A stretch of 64,000 nucleotides of DNA from CAYWWM01 sp965198025 (GTDB lineage: Bacteria; Acidobacteriota; Terriglobia; 2-12-FULL-54-10): assembly GCA_965198025.1 (NCBI GenBank), contig OZ240237.1:2666001-2730000 (forward strand), read 5' to 3'. Below the pieces are notes generated by a model that saw only the letters and a list, made by a program, of their open reading frames with translations, was not told the DNA's origin and made no database searches. A program made the translations under genes and the position numbers. Below, in pieces: positions 24,889 through 31,997 of the stretch (position 1 is the stretch's first letter; every line of letters starts with the position of its first letter).

Positions 24889-25848
24889 ATGCTCATCAGG
24901 AAGACTTCCCCGAACGAGATTCCCTACTCGGAAGTAACGCCGCAGAGCCAGTACATGAGCCGGAGAAGGTTCTTGACCGGAACCGTGGCGGCAGGAGCAA
25001 TCCTGGCGGCCGGACGCGGCTTGCTGCCTGAAGCGCAGGCTCAGGGAGGCCGGCAGAAACTGACCGGCGTCACCAAGAGCAGCTACAGCACGGACGAAAA
25101 AATCTCCTCCTACCGCGACGCGACGACCTACAACAACTTCTACGAGTTCGGGACGGGGAAGGAAGATCCGGCAGCGAACGCGCAAGACTTCAAGACGAAC
25201 CCGTGGTCGTTCGAGGTGGAAGGCGAGGTGGCGAAGCCCGGCACCTATGATCTCGACCAGATCATGAAGCTGGCGCCGCTCGAAGAACGCATCTACCGGC
25301 TGCGGTGCGTGGAGGCGTGGTCGATCGTAGTGCCCTGGATCGGCTACCCGCTGAGTGCACTGATCCGGCAGGTGGAGCCGACGGCGAAAGCAAAGTATGT
25401 GGCCTTCGAGAGCTACTACGACCGGGGACAGATGCCGCTGGGACGGTATGCCGGCATCCCGTTTCCGTACGTCGAAGGACTGCGGATGGACGAGGCGATG
25501 CACCCGCTGACGATCCTGAGCGTGGGACTGTACGGCGAGATTCTGCCGCCGCAGAACGGCGCTCCGGTGCGGCTGGTGGTTCCGTGGAAGTACGGTTTCA
25601 AGAGCATCAAGTCCATTGTGAAAATCCGCTTCCAGGAAGATGAACCCCCAACAACCTGGAACCTAGCGGCGCCAAACGAGTACGGGTTCTATTCCAACGT
25701 CAATCCGAACGTGAACCATCCGCGTTGGAGCCAGGCGACGGAGCGGCGGCTCGGGGAACTCTTCAAACGCGACACGCTGCCCTTCAACGGCTACACCAGC
25801 CAGGTGGCGCGCCTCTACGCCGGGATGGACTTGCGGAAATTCTACTAA
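24889..25848 (+). CDS. msrP: Protein-methionine-sulfoxide reductase, molybdopterin catalytic subunit
   Basis: A 319-aa periplasmic enzyme that repairs oxidised methionines in envelope proteins. GGAGGTG eight bases upstream selects the ATG at 24889. The twin-arginine signal SRRRFL (residues 24-29) and the following hydrophobic stretch show Tat export, as expected for a cofactor-loaded molybdoenzyme. C140 in RLRCVEAWSIVVPWIGYP is the molybdenum ligand by homology with E. coli MsrP (YedY). The sulfite-oxidase fold continues through VPWKYGFKSIKSIVKI. The heme partner MsrQ follows 16 bp downstream. Confidence 0.95.
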   Translation: MLIRKTSPNEIPYSEVTPQSQYMSRRRFLTGTVAAGAILAAGRGLLPEAQAQGGRQKLTGVTKSSYSTDEKISSYRDATTYNNFYEFGTGKEDPAANAQDFKTNPWSFEVEGEVAKPGTYDLDQIMKLAPLEERIYRLRCVEAWSIVVPWIGYPLSALIRQVEPTAKAKYVAFESYYDRGQMPLGRYAGIPFPYVEGLRMDEAMHPLTILSVGLYGEILPPQNGAPVRLVVPWKYGFKSIKSIVKIRFQEDEPPTTWNLAAPNEYGFYSNVNPNVNHPRWSQATERRLGELFKRDTLPFNGYTSQVARLYAGMDLRKFY

Positions 25849-25864
25849 GCTACGACGGAAGCAC

Positions 25865-26506
25865 ATGCGATCCATGCTGACGAGCAAATGGACGAAGGTG
25901 GGAGTGTTTCTGCTGAGCCTGGGACCGATTGGACATCTGGTCTGGAAAGGCTTCCGGGCGGAACTGACCGCGAATCCCATCGAGTACATTACACACCAGA
26001 CGGGCGACTGGACACTGATCTTCCTGACTCTCACGCTCGCGGTGACACCGGCGCGCAAGCTGCTCGGGATTCCGGCGCTGATCCGGTTCCGCCGTATGCT
26101 GGGGCTGTTCGCGTTCTTCTATGTCTGCCTGCACTTCTCGATCTTCTTCCTGTTCGACCACTTTTTCAACGTGGCTGCCATGCTGGAAGACGTGGCAGAA
26201 CGCAAGTACATCACGGCCGGGTTTTTTGGCCTGGTGATGCTTGTTCCGCTGGCGATTACCTCGACCAAGGGATGGATCCGGCGGCTGGGCGGCAAACGCT
26301 GGCAAAGGCTCCACCGGGCGATCTACCTAACGGCCATAGCGGGCGTGATTCACTTCTTCTGGCTCGTCAAGTCCGACATTACGCGGCCGACACAGTACGC
26401 GATTCCGGTAGTTCTGCTTTTGGGGTACCGGCTGGTGTTGTGGTTCGGGGACCGGCAGGTTCGCACCCAGCCGGTGGGATCCCCCAGCCCGAGCAGGAGC
26501 ACGTAA
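25865..26506 (+). CDS. msrQ: MsrPQ system heme-binding membrane subunit
   Basis: A 213-aa membrane protein with about six transmembrane helices and the ferric-reductase-like layout of MsrQ (YedZ). It passes electrons from the quinone pool to MsrP in the periplasm. Histidines likely to bind haem b are in FFYVCLHFSIFF, RLHRAIYLTAIAGVIHFFWL and near the N-terminus (GHLVW). The segment DWTLIFLTLTLAVTPARKLL is strongly conserved in the family. It follows msrP closely and must be co-transcribed. The end converges with the metallo-beta-lactamase gene; a short hairpin (CACGGCA...TGCCGTG) lies between. Confidence 0.93.
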   Translation: MRSMLTSKWTKVGVFLLSLGPIGHLVWKGFRAELTANPIEYITHQTGDWTLIFLTLTLAVTPARKLLGIPALIRFRRMLGLFAFFYVCLHFSIFFLFDHFFNVAAMLEDVAERKYITAGFFGLVMLVPLAITSTKGWIRRLGGKRWQRLHRAIYLTAIAGVIHFFWLVKSDITRPTQYAIPVVLLLGYRLVLWFGDRQVRTQPVGSPSPSRST

Positions 26507-26596
26507 AGTCGTTTTTCCGCTCTGATCCGCTTCCAATCTTCACACGCTCAATCCTTCTGCGTGCAATACAGTACACGGCAGGGCAGAAATGCCGTG

Positions 26597-27520
26597 CTAG
26601 AGGCCGGCTTCGGCGCGCTGCCTGGCTAGCTCGGCCTGGAAATCGCTCTGGCGCTGCTCGATGTCCTGGCGGCATTCTTCCGGCGCATAGAATGGATTGG
26701 GCTGCTCGCCGGCGAGCAGGCGGTTCATCTTATCCATCAAGCCGAAGCCTCCCACGTGGCCTTCGGTGAAGAATTCGCAGTTGAGCTGGCTGGCGCGGCG
26801 CAGGGTGTCGGCGTAGTCCTCGGCGAGGGTGGGCCATTCGGCGTTGTTCACGAAGGGCTGGCGGACGCCGCCGATGCCGCCGAAGAACACGAAGGTATAC
26901 TGGCGGCCGTTGTCCGTCACGGGCATGGACCAGGTGGTGGCGCCGCGGGTGTGGCCGGGGAAGACGTGAGCCGTCAGCGTCGTGCCGCCGAGTGAGACGG
27001 TGTCGCCGTTGTTGATAATGCGGTCAGCCTGTACGGGCTTGAAGCGGGTTCCAACACCATCCCTGGCCGGCCCGCCGCCTGCGGCCAGAGCCGGGGCGTC
27101 ACCCTCGGACATGACCACCTGCGCGCCGGTCAGCTCCTTCATCAGGCCGTGCGCCTCGATGTGGTCGGCGTGGGCGTGGGAATTGAGCAGGAACTTGATG
27201 TCGCGCACGTTGAAGCCGAGCTCTTCGATGTTCCGGCGAATCCAGGGGACATACTTCTCGTAGGTGCTGTCGATGAGGATGTGACCTTCGGGGGTGGCGA
27301 TCAAGAAAATCGTCATGTCGGTCCCGCCGACGTAGTAGACGTTATCGACGATGTTGAAGGGCGTTACGGGTTCGCTGATTCGCCGGCCGTCCGGGCCGCG
27401 CTCACCGCCCTGGGCAAAACCATGGAGCGCCGACCCGAGCAACGCGACAATGAACAGGGCGGGCAGAAGCGCCACCCTAAGACGGAAACCACCCTGTAAC
27501 GAAATCGACCGGGGATTCAC
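26597..27520 (-). CDS. Secreted metallo-beta-lactamase-fold hydrolase, B3-like (copy 1)
   Basis: A 307-aa protein starting at a GTG preceded by GGAGGTGA. The signal peptide ends near HGFAQ (residue 37). Zinc-binding residues are H115, H117, D119 and H120 (SHAHADH), H190 (PGHTRG) and H255 (TEGHVGG), the full two-zinc set in subclass B3 order. The phrase NSHAHADH.EAHG.MKELTGA is typical of B3 enzymes and their environmental relatives. It may hydrolyse beta-lactams or a lactone, but sequence alone does not prove lactamase activity. A paralogue follows upstream on the same strand, 70 bp away. Confidence 0.85.
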   Translation of the reverse strand: MNPRSISLQGGFRLRVALLPALFIVALLGSALHGFAQGGERGPDGRRISEPVTPFNIVDNVYYVGGTDMTIFLIATPEGHILIDSTYEKYVPWIRRNIEELGFNVRDIKFLLNSHAHADHIEAHGLMKELTGAQVVMSEGDAPALAAGGGPARDGVGTRFKPVQADRIINNGDTVSLGGTTLTAHVFPGHTRGATTWSMPVTDNGRQYTFVFFGGIGGVRQPFVNNAEWPTLAEDYADTLRRASQLNCEFFTEGHVGGFGLMDKMNRLLAGEQPNPFYAPEECRQDIEQRQSDFQAELARQRAEAGL

Positions 27521-27590
27521 AAGTCACCTCCTGAAAAGCCAGCCCCATTGGGGGTTACGATTGCTCCACTGTCCCAACCCAACTCCTGCT

Positions 27591-28520
27591 CTAGCGGGAA
27601 TGCTCAGAGAGAAGCTGGTCCACGAATACTTGCTCGAACGTAGCGATGTACTCGTCGTACTCGTCCGGGTTAATGAAAGGATTCGGAGTCTCCCCCGCCT
27701 CCTTCCGCTGAAACTTGTCATTGAGGGCAGCCCAGCTTCCGTGAGCGCCCAGGAACACGTCGCAGGGGAGGGATTTCAGCTTGGCAAACGAGCGGTGAAA
27801 GTCGTCGGCAATCTCGGGGTACTGGGAGTTCCCGATCAGGGAAACATTCTGCTGCGCGCGGACGCCACAGGGTAACACGACGTTGTAATCGCGGCTGTCC
27901 TCTTGCGTGACCATGGTCCAGGTGGTGCAGCCCTTGGTGTGGCCGGGGGTAATGTGGGCCGTCAAGGTGACGCCGCCGAGGGTGAGCTGCTCGCCATCTT
28001 GGATAATGCGATCGGCTGGAACGGGCTCCCAGAGCTGGCGGCCATCGCTTCGGAAATCGCTGACGCCGCCGTCGGCCAGCACGATGGCGTCCATCTCCGA
28101 CATCACGATCTCAGCGCCGGTGAGCTCCTTCATGCGGGCGTGGCCTTGCATATGGTCGGTGTGGGCGTGGCTGTTGATCATGAACTTCACGTCCTGAACG
28201 CGGAAGCCGAGCCTCTGGATGTTGTCGCGGATGATCGGGACGGTGTCCTCGTACTGTGTATCGAAAAGGATGTGGCCTTCCGGCGTGGTGATCAAATAGG
28301 AGACGGAATCCTGGGGACCCTTGCCGCTGGGGTCGGTGACGCCGACATAATAAATGTTACCGATCACGTTGAAGGGCTTGGTGGGGATGTCGCGGGGGAC
28401 GCGCTGCTGCGTGATTCCCTGGGCCGCGGCAAACAACAGCACCAAGGCAACCAGAACGCACTTCGCACAGAGACCGGCAACGATGCCCGGCATGCCTTGT
28501 AAGAATCCATAGGGTTTCAT
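27591..28520 (-). CDS. Secreted metallo-beta-lactamase-fold hydrolase, B3-like (copy 2)
   Basis: A 309-aa paralogue of the neighbouring gene, transcribed first in the pair. The start is ATG 28520 with AGGA upstream (GTG at 28526 is the alternative). A hydrophobic signal segment ends near AAAQGITQQ. The zinc motif reads SHAHTDH with H118, H120, D122 and H123; PGHTKGCTTW and LGAHGSW give the remaining histidines. The two proteins share the same architecture but clearly differ, so the duplication is old. Function as lactamase, lactonase or other hydrolase is open. Confidence 0.85.
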   Translation of the reverse strand: MKPYGFLQGMPGIVAGLCAKCVLVALVLLFAAAQGITQQRVPRDIPTKPFNVIGNIYYVGVTDPSGKGPQDSVSYLITTPEGHILFDTQYEDTVPIIRDNIQRLGFRVQDVKFMINSHAHTDHMQGHARMKELTGAEIVMSEMDAIVLADGGVSDFRSDGRQLWEPVPADRIIQDGEQLTLGGVTLTAHITPGHTKGCTTWTMVTQEDSRDYNVVLPCGVRAQQNVSLIGNSQYPEIADDFHRSFAKLKSLPCDVFLGAHGSWAALNDKFQRKEAGETPNPFINPDEYDEYIATFEQVFVDQLLSEHSR

Positions 28521-29053
28521 GAGCACATCCTAAGCGGAGATTTTCGGCCTGTAACGATGCGCAGCCGAATCCTGGCCAAAGCCGATAGGGAAACTCTATG
28601 CGCATGCCCAGTTGGTGTCAATAGCGTTTCGGGCGGGATGAAGCGGCCACGGAGCGAAGCGGCGCGTGGAGTCTTTGCCCGGAACCAGACGGAGGCATAT
28701 AATGTGATGGCGCTGGAAGCCGAGGTTCCTCCAGTGGAAGGACGCGCAGCGGCGCGCGGCCTGCTGACGCAACTGTTTCCGGCGCAGGAGACCGGCATCG
28801 GGGTTAACCGAGCCTTGCAGGACGGTGAAACGGTGACAGGGCGGGGGTTGTCGGCGCCCAGAGAGGCGGCTCCGCCACCGCCTGTACAATAGGAACGGCA
28901 AATCATCGTCGGAATCGCCTACGAAAAACACCCCTTCGTAGACTCACCATTTCCCGCATGACGACACCTCCTTTGCCCGTAATTCTGAATATTCCATCGG
29001 ACGGGCAGGAAGGCCTTCGCAGCAAACCGATGGGGTACTGAAAGAGACCAATC
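28521..29053. other. Gene-free intergenic region
   Basis: I find no convincing gene here. The available frames lack family features and have no ribosome site. The stretch must carry the promoters of the metallo-beta-lactamase pair (leftward) and of the LLM oxidoreductase (rightward). No composite repeat is present, unlike most other gaps in this window. Confidence 0.5.
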
Positions 29054-30058
29054 GTGATGCAGATCGGATTCCACTTGACGCCCTTCTGGAGCCCGACAGA
29101 CCGCTCGCCGACTGAGATCATCGACGAGGCAATCGAGGTGGTGCGGGCGGCGTCGGGCATGGGCTACGCTTGGGTATCGATGGGGCAGCACTGGCTCTCG
29201 TACCCGACCATCTGGCCGCAGCCGTATCCGCTGGTGGCACGTCTGGCGCCCGAAACCGGGGCCATGCAAATCAAGACGTCGGTGCTGCTGTTGCCCTTGC
29301 TCAACCCCGTGGAGGTGGCGGAAAACATCGCCACGCTGGACCACATCACGCATGGGCGACTGCTGCTGGGAGTGGCGATCGGTTATCGCGAGAAAGAGCT
29401 GCAGACCATCCGCCTGGGGCGGAAGGACCGAGCGCCGAAGCTTGAAGAATCCATCCTGTTGATGAAGCGGCTGTGGGCGGGCGAGGAGGTGACATTCGAA
29501 GGCAAGTACGTGAAGGTGACGAAGGGGCGCATGGGGTTTACTCCGTACCAGAAGCCGCACCCGCCGATTGAAGTAGGCGCGCAGAGCGAAGGAGCCACCA
29601 AGCGGGCCGCCCGGATCACCGACGGCGTTTTCTTCGGGCCGCAGGTGAGCTGGCAGGACGTGAGACGGTTGGCCGGAGTGTATCGCCAAGCCCGGCGGGA
29701 AGCGGGTCATGGGGAGATCGGAATCTTGGGGGCGTCGCGCAGCCTGATGGTGGGCAAGAGCAAAGAGGACGCTGTGCAGACCGCCCGGCAGTACCTCGAG
29801 AAGACGTTCTACATGTACCGGACGTGGGAGATGCAGGAGCCAAACATGGTTCCGCTGCAGCTTGGGTTCGACCGGCCACTCGACGACTGGACGGTGCACG
29901 GGTCGCCGCAGGACTGCGTGGAAACCCTGCTGCGCGCTCGCGATGAAATCGGGCTGAACCGCGTTGGGTTTACCATCTACAGCCTCCCACGTTCGCCGCA
30001 GGCGCGGATCGAATACCTGCAGATGATCGCCGAGGAAATTGTGGGGAAGGTGGGATAG
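29054..30058 (+). CDS. LLM-class flavin-dependent oxidoreductase
   Basis: A 334-aa bacterial-luciferase-fold oxidoreductase, probably FMN- or F420-dependent. GTG at 29054 and ATG at 29057 are alternative starts. Signatures: VSMGQHWLSYPTIWPQPYPL near the N-terminus, SVLLLPLLNPVEVAENIATL and DHITHGRLLLGVAIGY (about residues 75-117), and KPHPPIEVGAQSEGATKRAA. The length is normal. It is followed by the CoxG-like gene 27 bp later and the molybdenum hydroxylase genes, which suggests that the oxidoreductase and hydroxylase act in the same catabolic route. The substrate is unknown. Confidence 0.85.
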   Translation: MMQIGFHLTPFWSPTDRSPTEIIDEAIEVVRAASGMGYAWVSMGQHWLSYPTIWPQPYPLVARLAPETGAMQIKTSVLLLPLLNPVEVAENIATLDHITHGRLLLGVAIGYREKELQTIRLGRKDRAPKLEESILLMKRLWAGEEVTFEGKYVKVTKGRMGFTPYQKPHPPIEVGAQSEGATKRAARITDGVFFGPQVSWQDVRRLAGVYRQARREAGHGEIGILGASRSLMVGKSKEDAVQTARQYLEKTFYMYRTWEMQEPNMVPLQLGFDRPLDDWTVHGSPQDCVETLLRARDEIGLNRVGFTIYSLPRSPQARIEYLQMIAEEIVGKVG

Positions 30059-30085
30059 TAGGCAGCGAAAGGGTTGGGCGGGCAC

Positions 30086-30607
30086 ATGAAAATCGAGGAG
30101 ATCTTTGAGGTTCCCGCTTCGGTGGAACAGGTTTGGGAGTTTGTGGCCGACCCGAAGAAGATGGCGTCGTGCCTGCCAGCGGTGCAGTCGGTGGTGGTGG
30201 TGGACGACCGCCACTATGAGGCCGTAGTGAAACAGAAGGTCGGGTTCATCACGGCGACATTCAAGATTCGGACCGAGGTGATCGAGAAAGAGGCTCCGTT
30301 CCGCATGGTGCTCTCCAATCGCGGGCAGACCATCGCAGGGGCCAAGGGAACCATGAAATCAACCGACACGATTGCCCTGAAGGCGCGATCGGACGAGGCA
30401 ACGGAAGTGCACGTGATGTCGGAGGTCACGCTGGGCGGGCAACTGGCCGTGCTGGGCGCCAAGCTGATCGAGTCCAAGTCGAAGGAGATTTTCGCCGAGG
30501 CGACAGCGAATCTGAAGAGCAAGCTCGGGGCTGCCCCCGACCCGGAGCCCGGCACGCCGGGAACGCGCGGGCGGATGGCCCGGCTGAGATCATTGCTATC
30601 GAAGTGA
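30086..30607 (+). CDS. CoxG-like SRPBCC-domain protein
   Basis: A 173-aa protein of the START/SRPBCC fold. In carbon monoxide dehydrogenase clusters CoxG helps anchor the enzyme to the membrane. The N-terminus KIEEIFEVPASVEQVWEFVA is diagnostic, followed by DPKKMASCLPAVQSV and GAKGTMKSTDTIAL. The C-terminus is a proline-rich linker ending in a basic helix (MARLRSLLSK). I chose the ATG at 30086; an in-frame TTG at 30074 is less likely. It precedes a molybdenum hydroxylase that lacks the CO dehydrogenase motif, so here CoxG probably serves a different hydroxylase. Confidence 0.85.
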   Translation: MKIEEIFEVPASVEQVWEFVADPKKMASCLPAVQSVVVVDDRHYEAVVKQKVGFITATFKIRTEVIEKEAPFRMVLSNRGQTIAGAKGTMKSTDTIALKARSDEATEVHVMSEVTLGGQLAVLGAKLIESKSKEIFAEATANLKSKLGAAPDPEPGTPGTRGRMARLRSLLSK

Positions 30608-30649
30608 AAAGCAGTTTCCTCACTGCGCTCGGAATGACACAGTATGGGG
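30606..30649. repeat. C-type repeat inside the operon, overlapping a start codon
   Basis: GAAAAGCAGTTTCCTCACTG then CGCTCGGAATGACACAGT is a compact C module. Elsewhere the module continues CAGTTTGGGG; here it reads CAGTATGGGG, and that ATG (30644) is the start of the next gene. Confidence 0.75.
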
Positions 30650-31513
30650 CTGAAACCGTTTGAGTACGTGGAGCCTGCAAGCGTCGCAGAAGCATCGCGG
30701 TTCCTGGCGGAGCATCCGGAAGACGCACGCATCTACGCGGGCGGAACTTCGCTGCTCCTGCTGATGAAGCAGGGCATCGTGCGGCCCGACTATCTGGTGA
30801 ACATCAAGCGCATCCCGGGACTGCGGTACATCGAAAACGGAAGCGGAACGATTCGGATCGGCGCTCTGACGACGCATCACGATCTTGAAGTGTCGCCGGT
30901 GATCCGGGAGCAACTGCCGGCAATTGCGAAACTCGAGCCGCAGGTGGCGAACATCCGGGTGCGCAGCACGGGGACGATCGGGGGCAATCTGGGTTTCGCC
31001 GAGCCGCTCACCGACCTGCCGCCACTGCTGATCGCGCTGGACGCGCGAGTGAAGGTGGCCGATACGAACAGCGAACGAGTGTTTCCGCTGGAAGAGCTGT
31101 TCGCAGGCTATTACGAAACCATACTGCAGCCGCACGAGCTGATTACGGAAGTGCAGGTGGACCGGATGAAACCGGGCTGGGGGTTTCGGTATCTGCGGTT
31201 CTCGGTGGGATCGGACAAGCCTGCGGTGGGATGCGCCGTTGGGGTGCGAGTGGACCCGGCATCGGGGAAATGCGTGGAAGCACGGTGCGTCCTGGGTTGC
31301 GTGGCTCCGACGCCGCTGCGCATCCGGGAAGCGGAAGCTGTTCTGCAGGGGAATCCGTATCGAGCAGAAATCACTGCGGAAGCGGGACGCGTGGCGGCGG
31401 AAGCCTGTTCGCCGCTCGACGACTTGCGCGGATCGGCAGGATACAAACGTGCGATAGTCGGCGTACTGGTGGGACGAGCGGTGCAAGACGGGTTCCGGTG
31501 GGCGGCAGAATAG
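30644..31513 (+). CDS. Molybdenum hydroxylase FAD-binding subunit (CoxM-like)
   Basis: A 289-aa FAD subunit of a xanthine dehydrogenase-type enzyme. It passes electrons from the 2Fe-2S subunit to an acceptor. FAD-binding motifs are AGGTSLLLLMK (about residues 32-42) and RSTGTIGGNLGFAEP (about 107-121; the usual form is TIGGNL). The C-terminal domain carries the family's GCVAPTPLRIREAEAVLQG. The expected N-terminus of this family is MKPFxY; here it is MGLKPFEY, and the extra MGL is encoded by the tail of an intergenic repeat. No other start fits. Order is FAD, 2Fe-2S, Mo subunit. Confidence 0.9.
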   Translation: MGLKPFEYVEPASVAEASRFLAEHPEDARIYAGGTSLLLLMKQGIVRPDYLVNIKRIPGLRYIENGSGTIRIGALTTHHDLEVSPVIREQLPAIAKLEPQVANIRVRSTGTIGGNLGFAEPLTDLPPLLIALDARVKVADTNSERVFPLEELFAGYYETILQPHELITEVQVDRMKPGWGFRYLRFSVGSDKPAVGCAVGVRVDPASGKCVEARCVLGCVAPTPLRIREAEAVLQGNPYRAEITAEAGRVAAEACSPLDDLRGSAGYKRAIVGVLVGRAVQDGFRWAAE

Positions 31514-31520
31514 AGGCCAG

Positions 31521-31997
31521 ATGCGAATGATCCGGATGACGGTCAATGGAGCAAGTCAGGAAGTCGCGGCTGAGCCGTGGGAAACGTTGCTCGAAATCCT
31601 GCGGAGACGCCTGGAGCTGACCGGCACGAAGCTGGGATGCGATCAGCAGGTGTGCGGGGCTTGCACGGTGCTGATGAACGGGTTGCCGGTAAGCTCCTGC
31701 TCGGTGCTGGGCGCGGACGCGGCGGAGTGCGAGATTGTAACGATTGAAGGCCTGACGGCCGGCGGTGAATTGCACCGCGTGCAGAAAGCATTCATCGAAC
31801 ACGGGGCATTCCAGTGCGCCTACTGCACGTCAGGGCTGATCCTGGCGGTGAAAGCGCTGCTGGATCAAATCCCGGAGGCAGGCGAGGAACAAATCCGCCA
31901 CTTCCTGGCCGGGAATCTTTGCCGGTGCGGGTGCCATATCGAAATCCTGAATGCGGTGCGGTCTCTGCTTCGAGAGTCGCAGCCGGAGGGAGCTTGA
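31521..31997 (+). CDS. Molybdenum hydroxylase 2Fe-2S subunit (CoxS-like)
   Basis: A 158-aa iron-sulfur subunit with two [2Fe-2S] clusters. The plant-ferredoxin-type cluster uses C40, C45, C48 and C60 (LGCDQQVCGACTVLMNG...SSC). The second cluster, in the four-helix domain, uses C99, C102, C134 and C136 (QCAYCTSG and NLCRCGCH). It relays electrons from the molybdenum centre to FAD. The start at 31521 lies seven bases after the FAD subunit stop. Its TGA overlaps the ATG of the large subunit (ATGA), so translation is coupled. Confidence 0.95.
   Translation: MRMIRMTVNGASQEVAAEPWETLLEILRRRLELTGTKLGCDQQVCGACTVLMNGLPVSSCSVLGADAAECEIVTIEGLTAGGELHRVQKAFIEHGAFQCAYCTSGLILAVKALLDQIPEAGEEQIRHFLAGNLCRCGCHIEILNAVRSLLRESQPEGA

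Noticed and set aside
24631..25503. N-terminal extension of the alpha/beta hydrolase frame by 291 residues
   Set aside because: It overlaps msrP antisense; a GGAGGTGA site and a signal peptide place the true start at 24630.
26570..26600. Rho-independent terminator between msrQ and the metallo-beta-lactamase gene
   Set aside because: A hairpin exists (CACGGCA...TGCCGTG), but there is no T run on either strand; it resembles the intergenic hairpin repeat seen at 2.67 kb.
28557..28892. 111-aa plus-strand frame in the gap before the LLM gene
   Set aside because: No ribosome site, no recognisable composition or motif; treated as non-coding.
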